A DNA stretch of 64,000 nucleotides. Source: Paenalcaligenes faecalis. GTDB taxonomy: Bacteria > Pseudomonadota > Gammaproteobacteria > Burkholderiales > Burkholderiaceae_B. The stretch covers positions 1,536,001 to 1,600,000 of the forward strand of contig NZ_CP106841.1 in NCBI RefSeq assembly GCF_027557445.1. The letters run 5' to 3'. The translations under genes were made by a program, and so were the position numbers. Under the pieces are notes generated by a model. That model was given only the letters and a program-made list of their open reading frames with translations. It did no database searches and was not told the DNA's origin. Below are positions 26,384 through 35,128 of this stretch, in pieces. Numbering within the stretch: the stretch's first letter is position 1; each line of letters starts with the position of its first letter.

Positions 26384-27169
26384 TTAGATTTGAGTCAAGC
26401 GACCCAACATCTGATCGGAAGTCTGTACGGCTTTGCTATTCATTTCGTAAGCACGCTGCGCCGTGATCATATTAACCAGTTCTTCAGCAACGTTCACGTT
26501 CGAGGTTTCCGTGTATTCCTGCAGGATCAAGCCAGCCCCATCCATGCCTGGCTGCAAAAAGTTAGCAGCACCGGAGGCATCTGTTTCTACAAATAAGTTT
26601 TCGCCCATACTTTGTAAACCGCTGGTATTTACAAAAGTAGTTAACTGCAACTGGCCCACCTCTACACTGGTTCCTACGGCTCCGGGCTGAGTAACAGACA
26701 CAGTACCATCACGAGAGATTTCAATTTGCAATGCGTTATCAGGAATATTAACTGGTGGCTGCAATGGGTATCCACCTGCTGTTACCAACTGACCATTTTG
26801 ATCCAGTTGCAGCTGACCGTTACGGGTATAAGCAAAAGTTCCGTCAGGCATTTCAACCTGAAAGTAACCACGCCCTTGAATCGCTACGTCTAAGGAATGG
26901 CCTGTGTTGTTTAATCCACCCTGACTATGAATGCGCTCTGTCGCTACCGTGCGCACACCCGTGCCCAACTGTAAGCCCGTCGGCAATTGATTTGCTGCGC
27001 CCACCTGAGCCCCAGGCTGACGAATAGTTTGATACATCAAGTCTTCGAAAACAGGGCGACTACGTTTAAAGCCTGACGTATTCACGTTGGCCAAGTTATT
27101 AGAAATAACGTCTAAGTTTGTTTGCTGGGCTTCTAAACCCGTTTTCGCAATCCAAAGTGAGCGAATCAT
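26384..27169 (-). CDS. flgG: Flagellar distal rod protein FlgG
   Basis: 261 aa, the usual length. [40 protein letters not shown] at the start and [40 protein letters not shown] at the end are the conserved rod-protein helices. FlgG builds the distal rod through the P and L rings. It lies 30 bases after flgF. Confidence 0.98.
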   Translation of the reverse strand: MIRSLWIAKTGLEAQQTNLDVISNNLANVNTSGFKRSRPVFEDLMYQTIRQPGAQVGAANQLPTGLQLGTGVRTVATERIHSQGGLNNTGHSLDVAIQGRGYFQVEMPDGTFAYTRNGQLQLDQNGQLVTAGGYPLQPPVNIPDNALQIEISRDGTVSVTQPGAVGTSVEVGQLQLTTFVNTSGLQSMGENLFVETDASGAANFLQPGMDGAGLILQEYTETSNVNVAEELVNMITAQRAYEMNSKAVQTSDQMLGRLTQI

Positions 27170-27199
27170 AAAATACCTTTAGATAAATAAGCGGGCTAA

Positions 27200-27946
27200 T
27201 TAGCCGTTAGTCGAAAGAATACTGTTGGCCTTTTCTTCGCGTGTACTTGCATCTGAAATGACTTTCATTTGCATCTCGAAGCGGCGCGTATTGTTAATCA
27301 TGGCAACCATGGCCTCGGCGGGATTCACGTTGCTTTTTTCCACAAAGCCGGAGGCTATGCTGACCTGATCATCTGGCTGGGCCACTGCACCATTGGCTAA
27401 CCGGAACCAGCCATCATCACCGCGCACCATCTCTGCCATATCTGGGTTGACTAATTTAAGCTGCCCCATGATCTGAATATCACGCGGATTATCACCCGCA
27501 CCTAAGGCTGAAATCTGCCCATCAGTCGAAAACGTCACAGAGCCACGATCTGGTAATTCCACTGGGCCACCATCAGCAGATAACACAGGAAAACCCTGTT
27601 TAGTCACCAGCATATTATTCGCATCTACGCTGAAATCACCTGCACGCGTGTAGGCTTCGCCTGTTGGAGTCTGGATCGCAAACCAACCATCACCACGGAT
27701 CGCCACATCTAGAGCATGACCGGTTTCGGCCAGCGCACCCTGTTCATTTTTAGTCCCCGGCGTTACGGTTGCCGTGGAGACCCGAGTTGGGAATAACGCC
27801 CCACCCTGTAGGGGTACGGCACGCTGAATGGCAAGCTGCTCTCTGAAGCCAGTGGTATTGATATTTGCCAAGTTATTGGACACAGCGGACTGCTGTTCTA
27901 GCAGTCTCTGCGCCCCATTCATGGCTGTATAAATGATGCGATCCAT
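27200..27946 (-). CDS. flgF: Flagellar proximal rod protein FlgF
   Basis: 248 aa. MDRIIYTAMNGAQRLLEQQS with AVSNNLANINTTGFREQLAI, and C-terminal VEKSNVNPAEAMVAMINNTR, RFEMQMKVISDA identify FlgF. It forms part of the rod between FlgBC and FlgG. Nineteen bases after flgE. Confidence 0.97.
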   Translation of the reverse strand: MDRIIYTAMNGAQRLLEQQSAVSNNLANINTTGFREQLAIQRAVPLQGGALFPTRVSTATVTPGTKNEQGALAETGHALDVAIRGDGWFAIQTPTGEAYTRAGDFSVDANNMLVTKQGFPVLSADGGPVELPDRGSVTFSTDGQISALGAGDNPRDIQIMGQLKLVNPDMAEMVRGDDGWFRLANGAVAQPDDQVSIASGFVEKSNVNPAEAMVAMINNTRRFEMQMKVISDASTREEKANSILSTNG

Positions 27947-27965
27947 AGCGATGTACCTATACTAA

Positions 27966-29366
27966 TTAGCGTAATGTAATCAGTGTTTGTAGGATTTGAT
28001 CCTGTGTTTTAATGGTTTGTGCATTAGCCTGATACGTACGCTGCGCAATAATCATATTGACCAGCTCTTGGCTCATGTCTACGTTGGATTCCTCTACGGC
28101 CTGACCTTTAAGGGTAGCTAAGCCGTTAGTACCAGGTTTGCCTAAGTTCGCTGCACCCGACACACCGGTTTCAATCCATGCATTACCACCAATGGGTTTT
28201 AGGCCATTTAGATTATTAAAGTCAGCTAATACTAACTGCCCCATGACCTTGGATTCGTCGTTGGTGTAGTTAGCAATAATGTCACCATTAGAAGCGATAG
28301 ACATGCTGGCGTATTCACCCGTGGTATAACCATTTTGTGTAGATGCAGGGCTAAAATCACCGCCAAACTGGGTAGAACCATTGTAATCAAGAGTAATAGT
28401 CAAGTTGGCAGCGGGAGACCCATCAGCACCTATATCAGTTATACTCAGCTCATAGGGATGAACTGTAATTAGCTTCCCCTCATCATCAAAATCAGCATGG
28501 GGCCCAACTATACGCCCTGCGGAGTCAAACACTAAACGATGTTTAAGCATATTATCGTTTACCCCATACTCCCCTCCTGCTGCTCCAATACCTGATGAGG
28601 ATGAACCCGGAGCATCGGCTGTGCCTGAGGAACCTTCAGTAGTTCCAGCCACGGAACTTATAAATTTATCACCAAATTTATAATAAACATCCCATGTATT
28701 TCCACTACCCTCGACCTTAACAAAATACTGAGTTAATTGGTGTGGATTACCTAAAGAGTCATAGACCGTCATAGGTAAACTGTGTGTGTAGTTTTCTGGG
28801 TTGTTTAAATCAAAGGCAGGTTTGTATACAATATCTGGGGCTACGCCCGTCCCGACCATCCCTGTGTTAGAGCCAGCAATACCCTCTGAGCGAGAATCAA
28901 AGTTTGCTTTAATCGTTGAGTTAGTGGTTGCTTTAGGATCAATATTACCCACAGGAACTTTAATGGGACCTAGTTCAGCAGAAATAGTGCCATCGGCATT
29001 GGCCATATAACCGGTTAAGCGATGTCCTTGGGCATTAACGAGCTCTAGATCCCTGTTCGGTGCAAACTGACCATTGCGTGAATACACGACTACACCGCTT
29101 GGATCCAACATACGGAACAACCCTTTGTCACCGTCAATGGCCATATCAAACTGATTGCCTGTGGTGCTGAGGTTACCTGTAGTAAAGCGTTGATTTACAC
29201 TGGCTACCTGTACACCTAACCCAACACGTGAACTGGCGTAGACATCAGCAAATGCAATAGAAGCAGACTTAAAGCCTACGGTGCTGGAGTTAGCAATGTT
29301 GTTACCAATAACGTCTAAGTTTTGTGAAGCCGCATTTAAGCCGCTTAAGCCTTGTCCGAAACCCAT
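27966..29366 (-). CDS. flgE: Flagellar hook protein FlgE
   Basis: 466 aa. The N-terminal GFGQGLSGLNAASQNLDVIG and NNIANSSTVGFKSASIAFAD and the C-terminal VEESNVDMSQELVNMIIAQR, TYQANAQTIKTQDQILQTLI are standard; the middle (about residues 230-270, rich in Gly/Ser: GTTEGSSGTADAPGSSSSG) is the surface-exposed variable part. FlgE polymerises into the hook under the FlgD cap; hook length is set by FliK. It follows flgD after a 64-base gap. Confidence 0.98.
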   Translation of the reverse strand: MGFGQGLSGLNAASQNLDVIGNNIANSSTVGFKSASIAFADVYASSRVGLGVQVASVNQRFTTGNLSTTGNQFDMAIDGDKGLFRMLDPSGVVVYSRNGQFAPNRDLELVNAQGHRLTGYMANADGTISAELGPIKVPVGNIDPKATTNSTIKANFDSRSEGIAGSNTGMVGTGVAPDIVYKPAFDLNNPENYTHSLPMTVYDSLGNPHQLTQYFVKVEGSGNTWDVYYKFGDKFISSVAGTTEGSSGTADAPGSSSSGIGAAGGEYGVNDNMLKHRLVFDSAGRIVGPHADFDDEGKLITVHPYELSITDIGADGSPAANLTITLDYNGSTQFGGDFSPASTQNGYTTGEYASMSIASNGDIIANYTNDESKVMGQLVLADFNNLNGLKPIGGNAWIETGVSGAANLGKPGTNGLATLKGQAVEESNVDMSQELVNMIIAQRTYQANAQTIKTQDQILQTLITLR

Positions 29367-29430
29367 GATTTTCCTTTATTCAGTCCGAAATAATGTGGCA
29401 GCCGGATACTGTTCGGCCTGCCCGCCGAAA

Positions 29431-30126
29431 TTACATAATTTTGCGAATATCTAGCAGCGAGTAATTACCTGCTAAACCTAAATTTAACTGTAGGCCTTGG
29501 GTTGTGTACGCAACACTATCTACCCGACCTGAACGAAGTGCCTCTGCTGCTACGGGAGCACCATCACCAATGGTGGCTTTTACCTCTACGCTGTAGGCCC
29601 CATCTGGCAGAACTACACCCGTATTATCGCGACCATCCCATTCTAAGGAGTAAATGCCTGCGGCTTTAGCATCGACCTCCATTTCACGCACGGCCTTGCC
29701 GCTGCCATCCAAAATAGTCACCACCACCTTATCTGCACCGCTCATGAGGTCTATACCAAACGGAGTAGCGGTCTTAATCTCTGGGTTTTCAGGGTCTGAG
29801 CCTAAGGATATTTTAGAGCCCGGTACTAATACATCTTTACCAATTAGCGCAGCAGCCTGCATAGACTGTGACACATCCATTTGCCCAGCCAAGCCCAACA
29901 AGGTGTCATTAAGTTGCTGAATGCCCTGCACGGTAGAGAGCTGAGCCAATTGACTTGTAATTTGATCATTTTCCATTGGGTTCAATGGATCCTGATTGCG
30001 TAGCTGTGTAATTAAAAGCGTCAAGAAACGGTCTTGGGTATCACCCATTAAATCCACACGACCTCGCGCCGAAGCCAGAGCAGCACCTGCCGGATTATTA
30101 CCGTTTACATTATTTACCGTTGTCAT
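29431..30126 (-). CDS. flgD: Flagellar hook assembly (cap) protein FlgD
   Basis: 231 aa. The N-terminal DTQDRFLTLLITQLRNQDPL, NPMENDQITSQLAQLSTVQG is the conserved FlgD secretion/cap region, followed by the FLG/Ig-like domain (IYSLEWDGRDNTGVVLPDGA) and a tudor-like segment. It caps the growing hook. Three bases after flgC. Confidence 0.97.
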   Translation of the reverse strand: MTTVNNVNGNNPAGAALASARGRVDLMGDTQDRFLTLLITQLRNQDPLNPMENDQITSQLAQLSTVQGIQQLNDTLLGLAGQMDVSQSMQAAALIGKDVLVPGSKISLGSDPENPEIKTATPFGIDLMSGADKVVVTILDGSGKAVREMEVDAKAAGIYSLEWDGRDNTGVVLPDGAYSVEVKATIGDGAPVAAEALRSGRVDSVAYTTQGLQLNLGLAGNYSLLDIRKIM

Positions 30127-30129
30127 GGA

Positions 30130-30549
30130 TTATTGACCTATAGTTAAAGTGCGCATCATGAGGCTTTTCGTTGTATTAACCACCTCTACGTTGGCCTGAT
30201 AGGAGCGTGAGGCAGAAATCATATTTACGGTTTCAGCAACAACATCTACGTTTGGCATGAGCACATAGCCGTCTTCATTAGCTAATGGGTGATGAGGGTC
30301 ATACTGGAGGCGCCCTGGCGTGTTGTCTTGTTTGATGGCAGACACGCGTACCCCGCCGACTCCGGCCGCCTGAGAGGCGGGATCAGCCAAAGGAGTAACC
30401 TGAAAAACAACATGACGCGCCTTGTAGGGCTGCCCATCTGGGCCCGCTGCACTGTCTGCATTCGCAATATTGCTGGCGGTGACGTTCATACGTTGCGATT
30501 GGGCGGTCAATGCCGAACCTGCAATCTGAAAAATGGAGAAACTGCTCAT
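30130..30549 (-). CDS. flgC: Flagellar proximal rod protein FlgC
   Basis: 139 aa. [33 protein letters not shown] at the start and [40 protein letters not shown] at the end match FlgC. Proximal rod subunit exported with FlgB. Nine bases after flgB. Confidence 0.97.
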   Translation of the reverse strand: MSSFSIFQIAGSALTAQSQRMNVTASNIANADSAAGPDGQPYKARHVVFQVTPLADPASQAAGVGGVRVSAIKQDNTPGRLQYDPHHPLANEDGYVLMPNVDVVAETVNMISASRSYQANVEVVNTTKSLMMRTLTIGQ

Positions 30550-30558
30550 AGAGAACCT

Positions 30559-30972
30559 TTATTGCTGCAGTGCAGCCATTAATCCCTTAACCCGCTGAGA
30601 CAACAACGCAATACTGGTTTGATACTGCATTGTGTTTTCAGCAAATGCCATACGTTCCACATCCATATCCACCGTATTACCGTCTAGTGCAGGTTGCAAT
30701 GACTGTCTATAAAGCAACTGTGAATCAAGTGCCGAAAGTGCTGTACCTGGTAAGTGGCGAGTAGAGGTTAACGCCAAAGTAGTGGGGCCTACGCTTTTAG
30801 TTTGACCTGTGCCCATTGCATTTTGCAATGCTGACGAGAAGTCAAAGTCACGCGCTTTATAGTTAGGCGTATCTGCGTTAGCGATATTGGCGGCCAAGAC
30901 TTCTTGGCGCTGTTGACGTAATGCCAATGCCGTCTGATGGAAGCCAAAATGGTTATTTAATCGATCAATCAT
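30559..30972 (-). CDS. flgB: Flagellar proximal rod protein FlgB
   Basis: 137 aa from the ATG at 30972 (MIDRLNNHFGFHQTALALRQ), which agrees with the usual FlgB N-terminus; an in-frame TTG six codons earlier is rejected. QEVLAANIANADTPNYKARD and the C-terminal NTVDMDVERMAFAENTMQYQ are conserved. First gene of the flgB-J operon, divergent from flgA. Confidence 0.96.
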   Translation of the reverse strand: MIDRLNNHFGFHQTALALRQQRQEVLAANIANADTPNYKARDFDFSSALQNAMGTGQTKSVGPTTLALTSTRHLPGTALSALDSQLLYRQSLQPALDGNTVDMDVERMAFAENTMQYQTSIALLSQRVKGLMAALQQ

Positions 30973-31151
30973 AATGGAAGATGATAACAAAATTTACGCA
31001 TAGCAAAAACCAGTAAAGAATTCTAAAGACTTTACCACCCAGTAACACTCATGGTAACTCATTGTTGTTAACGTTAAACTATGAATAAGGCAACTAAAAC
31101 TCTGCCAGTTTCAGCATTGCTATTCGTGCTGCCCTTTTACGTATAGGTACC
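30973..31151. promoter_or_regulatory. Divergent flgB/flgA control region
   Basis: A 179-base spacer between the start codons of flgB (-) and flgA (+). It contains a perfect 10-bp palindrome TTAACGTTAA at 31068-31077 and otherwise no gene. It must hold the promoters of the flgB-J operon and of flgA, normally class II (FlhDC-dependent). I cannot assign the boxes with confidence. Confidence 0.45.
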
Positions 31152-31835
31152 ATGATCAAATCTATTTTATTAACGCTAATCCTGAGCATTAGCTCAGTAG
31201 TCAGCGCCCAAACTCTGCAAGACCCAGAACAAATCGTCTCTGAGGTAGAGCAGTTTTTACTGAATCAGACCAGCAGTTACCCAGGAACCGCATCGGTTTA
31301 TGTCACTGCCCCCGCCATCCGTAATCAAATTCAGTGTGAACACCTGCAACCCTTTTTACCGTCTGGGTCCAGATTACGCTCACGCATGAGCGTGGCTGTA
31401 CGGTGCCAGTCACCTCAGGCATGGACTGTTCATGCACAAGCCGAACTCTCAATTGTAGGCTTTTATTATATTAGCAACCGATCCATACAAGTAGGGGAAA
31501 TCATCAGTCTGGATGATATGATTCCTCGCGAAGGTGACTTATTACGTATCGCGCCTAACTCGATAACAGACCCTAGCCTTGCCATTGGCTATATCACTAC
31601 ACAACGCATCAATACAGGCAGCCCTATTAAAAGCAATGCTCTTAGGGACCCTCAATCTATACAGCGAGGCCAAGCAGTAAGAACCATAGCTCGAGGCGTA
31701 GGTTTTACAGCAACAGGCGAAGGCCAAGCCTTACAAAGCGGTGCGCCGGGTGCTCAAATACAAGTGAGAGCCAGCTCAGGCCAAATCATTACCGGTACGG
31801 TTTTAGATAATCAAACTGTACAGATATTGATGTAA
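31152..31835 (+). CDS. flgA: Flagellar P-ring assembly chaperone FlgA
   Basis: 227 aa. A Sec signal peptide (MIKSILLTLILSISSVVSA) precedes a SAF/FlgA domain (YYISNRSIQVGEIISLDDMI; GQAVRTIARGVGFTATGEGQ; VRASSGQIITGTVLDNQTVQ at the C-terminus). FlgA helps FlgI fold and assemble in the periplasm. It is divergent from flgB and 90 bases upstream of flgM, which has its own FliA promoter in that gap. Confidence 0.95.
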   Translation: MIKSILLTLILSISSVVSAQTLQDPEQIVSEVEQFLLNQTSSYPGTASVYVTAPAIRNQIQCEHLQPFLPSGSRLRSRMSVAVRCQSPQAWTVHAQAELSIVGFYYISNRSIQVGEIISLDDMIPREGDLLRIAPNSITDPSLAIGYITTQRINTGSPIKSNALRDPQSIQRGQAVRTIARGVGFTATGEGQALQSGAPGAQIQVRASSGQIITGTVLDNQTVQILM

Positions 31836-31862
31836 ATCAAGGAAATAAATACAGGCTAACCC

Positions 31863-31889
31863 TAAAGAATTTTTACTCCTTGCCGTTAC
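31863..31889 (+). promoter_or_regulatory. sigma-28 (FliA) promoter of flgM-flgN
   Basis: TAAAGAAT (31863-31870), 11 bases, GCCGTTAC (31882-31889), exact FliA spacing. It gives late, FliA-dependent synthesis of FlgM, in addition to any read-through from flgA, and so a feedback loop in which FliA drives its own inhibitor. Confidence 0.86.
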
Positions 31890-31925
31890 TAATCCAACAA
31901 CGCCCTATTCTGCCCGGAGCCTTAC

Positions 31926-32210
31926 ATGAAAATCACTAACAATAACTACAGACACAACATACCAGAGCGCATTAACCAAAAAAACACGGCCGTTAATGCC
32001 TACCAAGAAACCAATTCTGCATCCCGTAGTGCTGCGGTAGACCTCAGCCCTGCTGCTCGCCAACTACAGCAACTTCAGTCATCCACCAATGACATAGATA
32101 TGGGCCGCGTTCAAGCATTGCGCGATGCCATCGCCAATGGTACTTTAGAGATGGATACTAGCCGCATCGCGGATAGTATAATTAACAGTGCTAGAGACCT
32201 CTTAAAGTAG
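31926..32210 (+). CDS. flgM: Anti-sigma-28 factor FlgM
   Basis: 94 aa. The N-terminal half is polar and probably unfolded. The C-terminal half has the conserved sigma-binding helices: AVDLSPAARQLQQL, then MGRVQALRDAIANGTLEMDT, SRIADSIINSARDLLK. FlgM binds FliA until it is exported through the finished hook, coupling late gene expression to assembly. Six bases before flgN. Confidence 0.95.
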   Translation: MKITNNNYRHNIPERINQKNTAVNAYQETNSASRSAAVDLSPAARQLQQLQSSTNDIDMGRVQALRDAIANGTLEMDTSRIADSIINSARDLLK

Positions 32211-32216
32211 TCAACC

Positions 32217-32687
32217 ATGTCGTCCATTGTCTTATACAACCTAATACAAACTGAATACGAACTAATGCAGCATTTTTTGTTTTCCTTGGAAAAGGAAAAT
32301 GAACTGTTGCTTAGTAGCTATAGCAATGACGACCTCTATGACCTGACTGAATTAAAAAACCAATACGCCGACCAGCTTAGCCAAACCTCCGTGCAGCGTG
32401 AAAATACATTGGCTGAATTAGGTCTACCTGCAGGACGCGATGGACTGCTGGCCGCTAAATCCCTGTCAGACGATTTGAATGAGCTGATTCAAGATCTATT
32501 TGATACAGCTGAAAAAGCACAAAAGCTCAACAACGAGAACGGGTTATTAATTCAAACCTATTTGGACTACAGCGTCCAAGCCCTAGAGGCATTATCACAG
32601 GCCAACCCAAAAGCGGCTGACATCTACGATGCTAAGGGCCAAAAACAATCAGCAACCTCATCAAAACGAGGCATTGTACGAGCATAA
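32217..32687 (+). CDS. flgN: Flagellar export chaperone FlgN (for FlgK/FlgL)
   Basis: 156 aa, helical, with the FlgN pattern LIQTEYELMQHFLFSLEKEN, then LTELKNQYADQLSQTSVQRE, and AQKLNNENGLLIQTYLDYSV. FlgN escorts the junction proteins FlgK and FlgL to the export gate. It ends at a bidirectional terminator facing flhF. Confidence 0.92.
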   Translation: MSSIVLYNLIQTEYELMQHFLFSLEKENELLLSSYSNDDLYDLTELKNQYADQLSQTSVQRENTLAELGLPAGRDGLLAAKSLSDDLNELIQDLFDTAEKAQKLNNENGLLIQTYLDYSVQALEALSQANPKAADIYDAKGQKQSATSSKRGIVRA

Positions 32688-32698
32688 TACAATAGCAT

Positions 32699-32737
32699 AA
32701 AAAAAAGCAGAACCTTAATATGTCTCTGCTTTTTTTA
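32699..32737. terminator. Bidirectional terminator between flgN and flhF
   Basis: AAAAAAGCAGA (32701-32711) pairs with TCTGCTTTTTT (32725-32735) around a 13-base loop; the flanking A and T runs give a U-tail in both directions. It lies 11 bases after the flgN stop and 22 bases after the convergent flhF stop. Confidence 0.88.
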
Positions 32738-32758
32738 CGTTTATTTGCGTTAAACCAG

Positions 32759-35125
32759 CTACTGCTGTTGTAATAAGTCTTTTAAATTAAACAACTTTAA
32801 AAGCGATGAGGTTATCTGAGTCTGACGCAAAGCCGTAGGGCCAGCAAACTGCAACAAAAGCTGATTCACCGGACGCAAAGGCTTGTATTGCTCCAGCTCC
32901 CACGCCGCCCCACCAAACAAAGCAGCTAGTTCTAATAACATATCTCGATCTAGCTGATATTGTTTAGCAAAATTTTGCAGTGTTTTTTGGTGATAGGCGC
33001 GCCCCACAAAACGTAATGCATTTTTACTCTCAGTGTGCTGCAATAACCAAACAGCTAACTGCTCTGGGCTACTCATTAGCCCTTGATTTAGCAAGCTAAA
33101 CACATAAAACGTTTTGACCTCAGCCATCGTTTTGGTATCAAGAATCTGCAGCGCATACAACTGTAAACGCACGACCTCGCCACCACGGCTACGCAGCTCT
33201 ATCGGAGCCTGTGCATACCAAAAGCTTAAACCACTTAATTTTATGCCCGCCACACTTTGGAAAGGTAGTGGCATACGTGCATAGTTAATCGCGTAAAAAT
33301 CCAATCTTTTAGCGATAGCCGCAGGCGTGCTATGACCATCAATATGCCAACAACGTGTAGAAGGCGCCACTAAGGCCATTACATTTATCTGATCTTGCTG
33401 CCATTGCTGCCAAAGCTGATTGTTGTGCTCTTCGACCCAATGCACACGAGGGCTAGGGGGAGTGTTTTTTTCTACCCATTTTATAGCGTGTTGTAATTCA
33501 AACCGACTGGCTTTTGGATCTACCCGTTGATTAAGGCCACTATTGGTATACCACGCCGTTTTATCGCTCAGTTGCAACAACGGCATGGCTAATAATTCTC
33601 CACTACCAGCCCCTACTACAGTGGCATACAGCTGTGATTGCTCTGCACTGAGGTGTTGCTTCATGTGATGAATCTGTACTGGTTGTGCGATTGCTAATTC
33701 ATTGGCCTCTAATACACTGTTACGCAGTTGACTAATAGAGAAATCGGGCAGATCAGGCAATTGATGTTTTTTCTTGCTATCACGCCATAAATCAAATGCC
33801 ACAGAAGCAAAGGCAGCCTCATCGACTAAACCAGCAACCTTACGTAACTGATCAATATTAATTTCATCATTTGAAAGACTGCTCAGGGCTAAAATCTGTT
33901 TTAACATATGATTATGCGTAGCAATACTTTGGGCCTGCGCCTGCTGTTGCACATCAGCAGCAGACACTAATGCTGCTAAATCTGCTGTGGTAGGAGCAAA
34001 CAAGGCACGATTATTTGGACTTTGAGATAACGCCATGTCCACTAATTGACTGGCCGTTAGATAACGTAGATTTTCTGGGACTCGCTGCCCATCAGATACA
34101 TAGTGAATAGGTAGCTGATAGCGCAATGCTACATCCAATGAGGCCCCTAATCGACTGGCTTCGTCTACTTTTGTAATAATACACCCAGCTAATGGGGAGC
34201 CACCATCTTTACTATACATGCGGGCTACTTCGTCCAAGGTATCACCATGACTCGCCGCATTTAACGCCAGTAAACGCTGAATACGACGCCCACCACTGGC
34301 CAGCATAGCTGCCTGATCTTGAACGTACTTATCACGCTGACTTACCCCTACATTATCAATCAAAATAACCTGATCGGCACGCAAACCTAACATAACTTGA
34401 CGTAATTGCTGTGCATTTTGTACCACATGCACCGTCACATGCATTAAATCAGCATAGATTTTTAGCTGCTCATGCGCGCCAATTCGATACGTATCCGTAG
34501 TTATCAATACAACATTTTCAGCACTAAACTTACGCACGGCACGAGCTGCCAATTTAGCAATAGTGGTTGTTTTACCTACCCCTGTAGGCCCTACTAGGGC
34601 TAAGGCCAAACCGGGTTGCCATAAATGATCTTCACTTTTTAAGACGGGCAAATGGGTGTCTAGCTCTTTGCGTACCCATTGCATTGCTGCGCGCAAGGAA
34701 AGATTAGACGGCAGCCGTTTTAACATGGCACGCAATAATGCCGTACTAAAGCCATAGGCCAATAGGCTTTGAAATAAATTCAATAAATCTGGACTAACGC
34801 GAAGCTGATTGCTCCACATCACCTCTTCGATGCGTCCCTCTAGAGACCCCTTTAACGAGTTGATCGCATTCATAACCTCTAGCGTGCCACCACCAGCAAC
34901 ACGAGGCGGAGGCGTCATGGGAGGTCTAGTCATCGATGGATTAGAAGCCGGGGCTGCGGCAGCCATTGGGCTTTCTTCTGGGGCCGCAGTTGAATCAGCA
35001 GCCAGTATCTCTACCCCACCATTGACCCGTTTGTTGGACACAATCAGCGCATCGGGCCCAAGAGCCATACGCACCTGACGCATTGCCTCACGACTGGTCG
35101 CACCAAAAAACCGACTTATACTCAT
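32759..35125 (-). CDS. flhF: Flagellar SRP-type GTPase FlhF with long C-terminal extension
   Basis: 788 aa, much longer than well-studied FlhF proteins (roughly 370-500 aa). Residues 1-45 are the basic N-terminus (MSISRFFGATSREAMRQVRM), 50-80 a Pro/Ala linker, and about 110-370 the N and G domains: P-loop GPTGVGKT at 179-186, TDTYRIGAHEQL at 210-221, TKVDEASRLG at 318-327, SDGQRVPENL at 344-353. The G3 motif, DTxG in most relatives, reads DNVG (257-260). Residues ~395-788 are an additional region with no motif I recognise. FlhF normally places or activates flagellar assembly at the membrane. It follows flhA by 3 bases; its usual partner FlhG is not in the window. Confidence 0.93.
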   Translation of the reverse strand: MSISRFFGATSREAMRQVRMALGPDALIVSNKRVNGGVEILAADSTAAPEESPMAAAAPASNPSMTRPPMTPPPRVAGGGTLEVMNAINSLKGSLEGRIEEVMWSNQLRVSPDLLNLFQSLLAYGFSTALLRAMLKRLPSNLSLRAAMQWVRKELDTHLPVLKSEDHLWQPGLALALVGPTGVGKTTTIAKLAARAVRKFSAENVVLITTDTYRIGAHEQLKIYADLMHVTVHVVQNAQQLRQVMLGLRADQVILIDNVGVSQRDKYVQDQAAMLASGGRRIQRLLALNAASHGDTLDEVARMYSKDGGSPLAGCIITKVDEASRLGASLDVALRYQLPIHYVSDGQRVPENLRYLTASQLVDMALSQSPNNRALFAPTTADLAALVSAADVQQQAQAQSIATHNHMLKQILALSSLSNDEINIDQLRKVAGLVDEAAFASVAFDLWRDSKKKHQLPDLPDFSISQLRNSVLEANELAIAQPVQIHHMKQHLSAEQSQLYATVVGAGSGELLAMPLLQLSDKTAWYTNSGLNQRVDPKASRFELQHAIKWVEKNTPPSPRVHWVEEHNNQLWQQWQQDQINVMALVAPSTRCWHIDGHSTPAAIAKRLDFYAINYARMPLPFQSVAGIKLSGLSFWYAQAPIELRSRGGEVVRLQLYALQILDTKTMAEVKTFYVFSLLNQGLMSSPEQLAVWLLQHTESKNALRFVGRAYHQKTLQNFAKQYQLDRDMLLELAALFGGAAWELEQYKPLRPVNQLLLQFAGPTALRQTQITSSLLKLFNLKDLLQQQ

Positions 35126-35128
35126 TTA

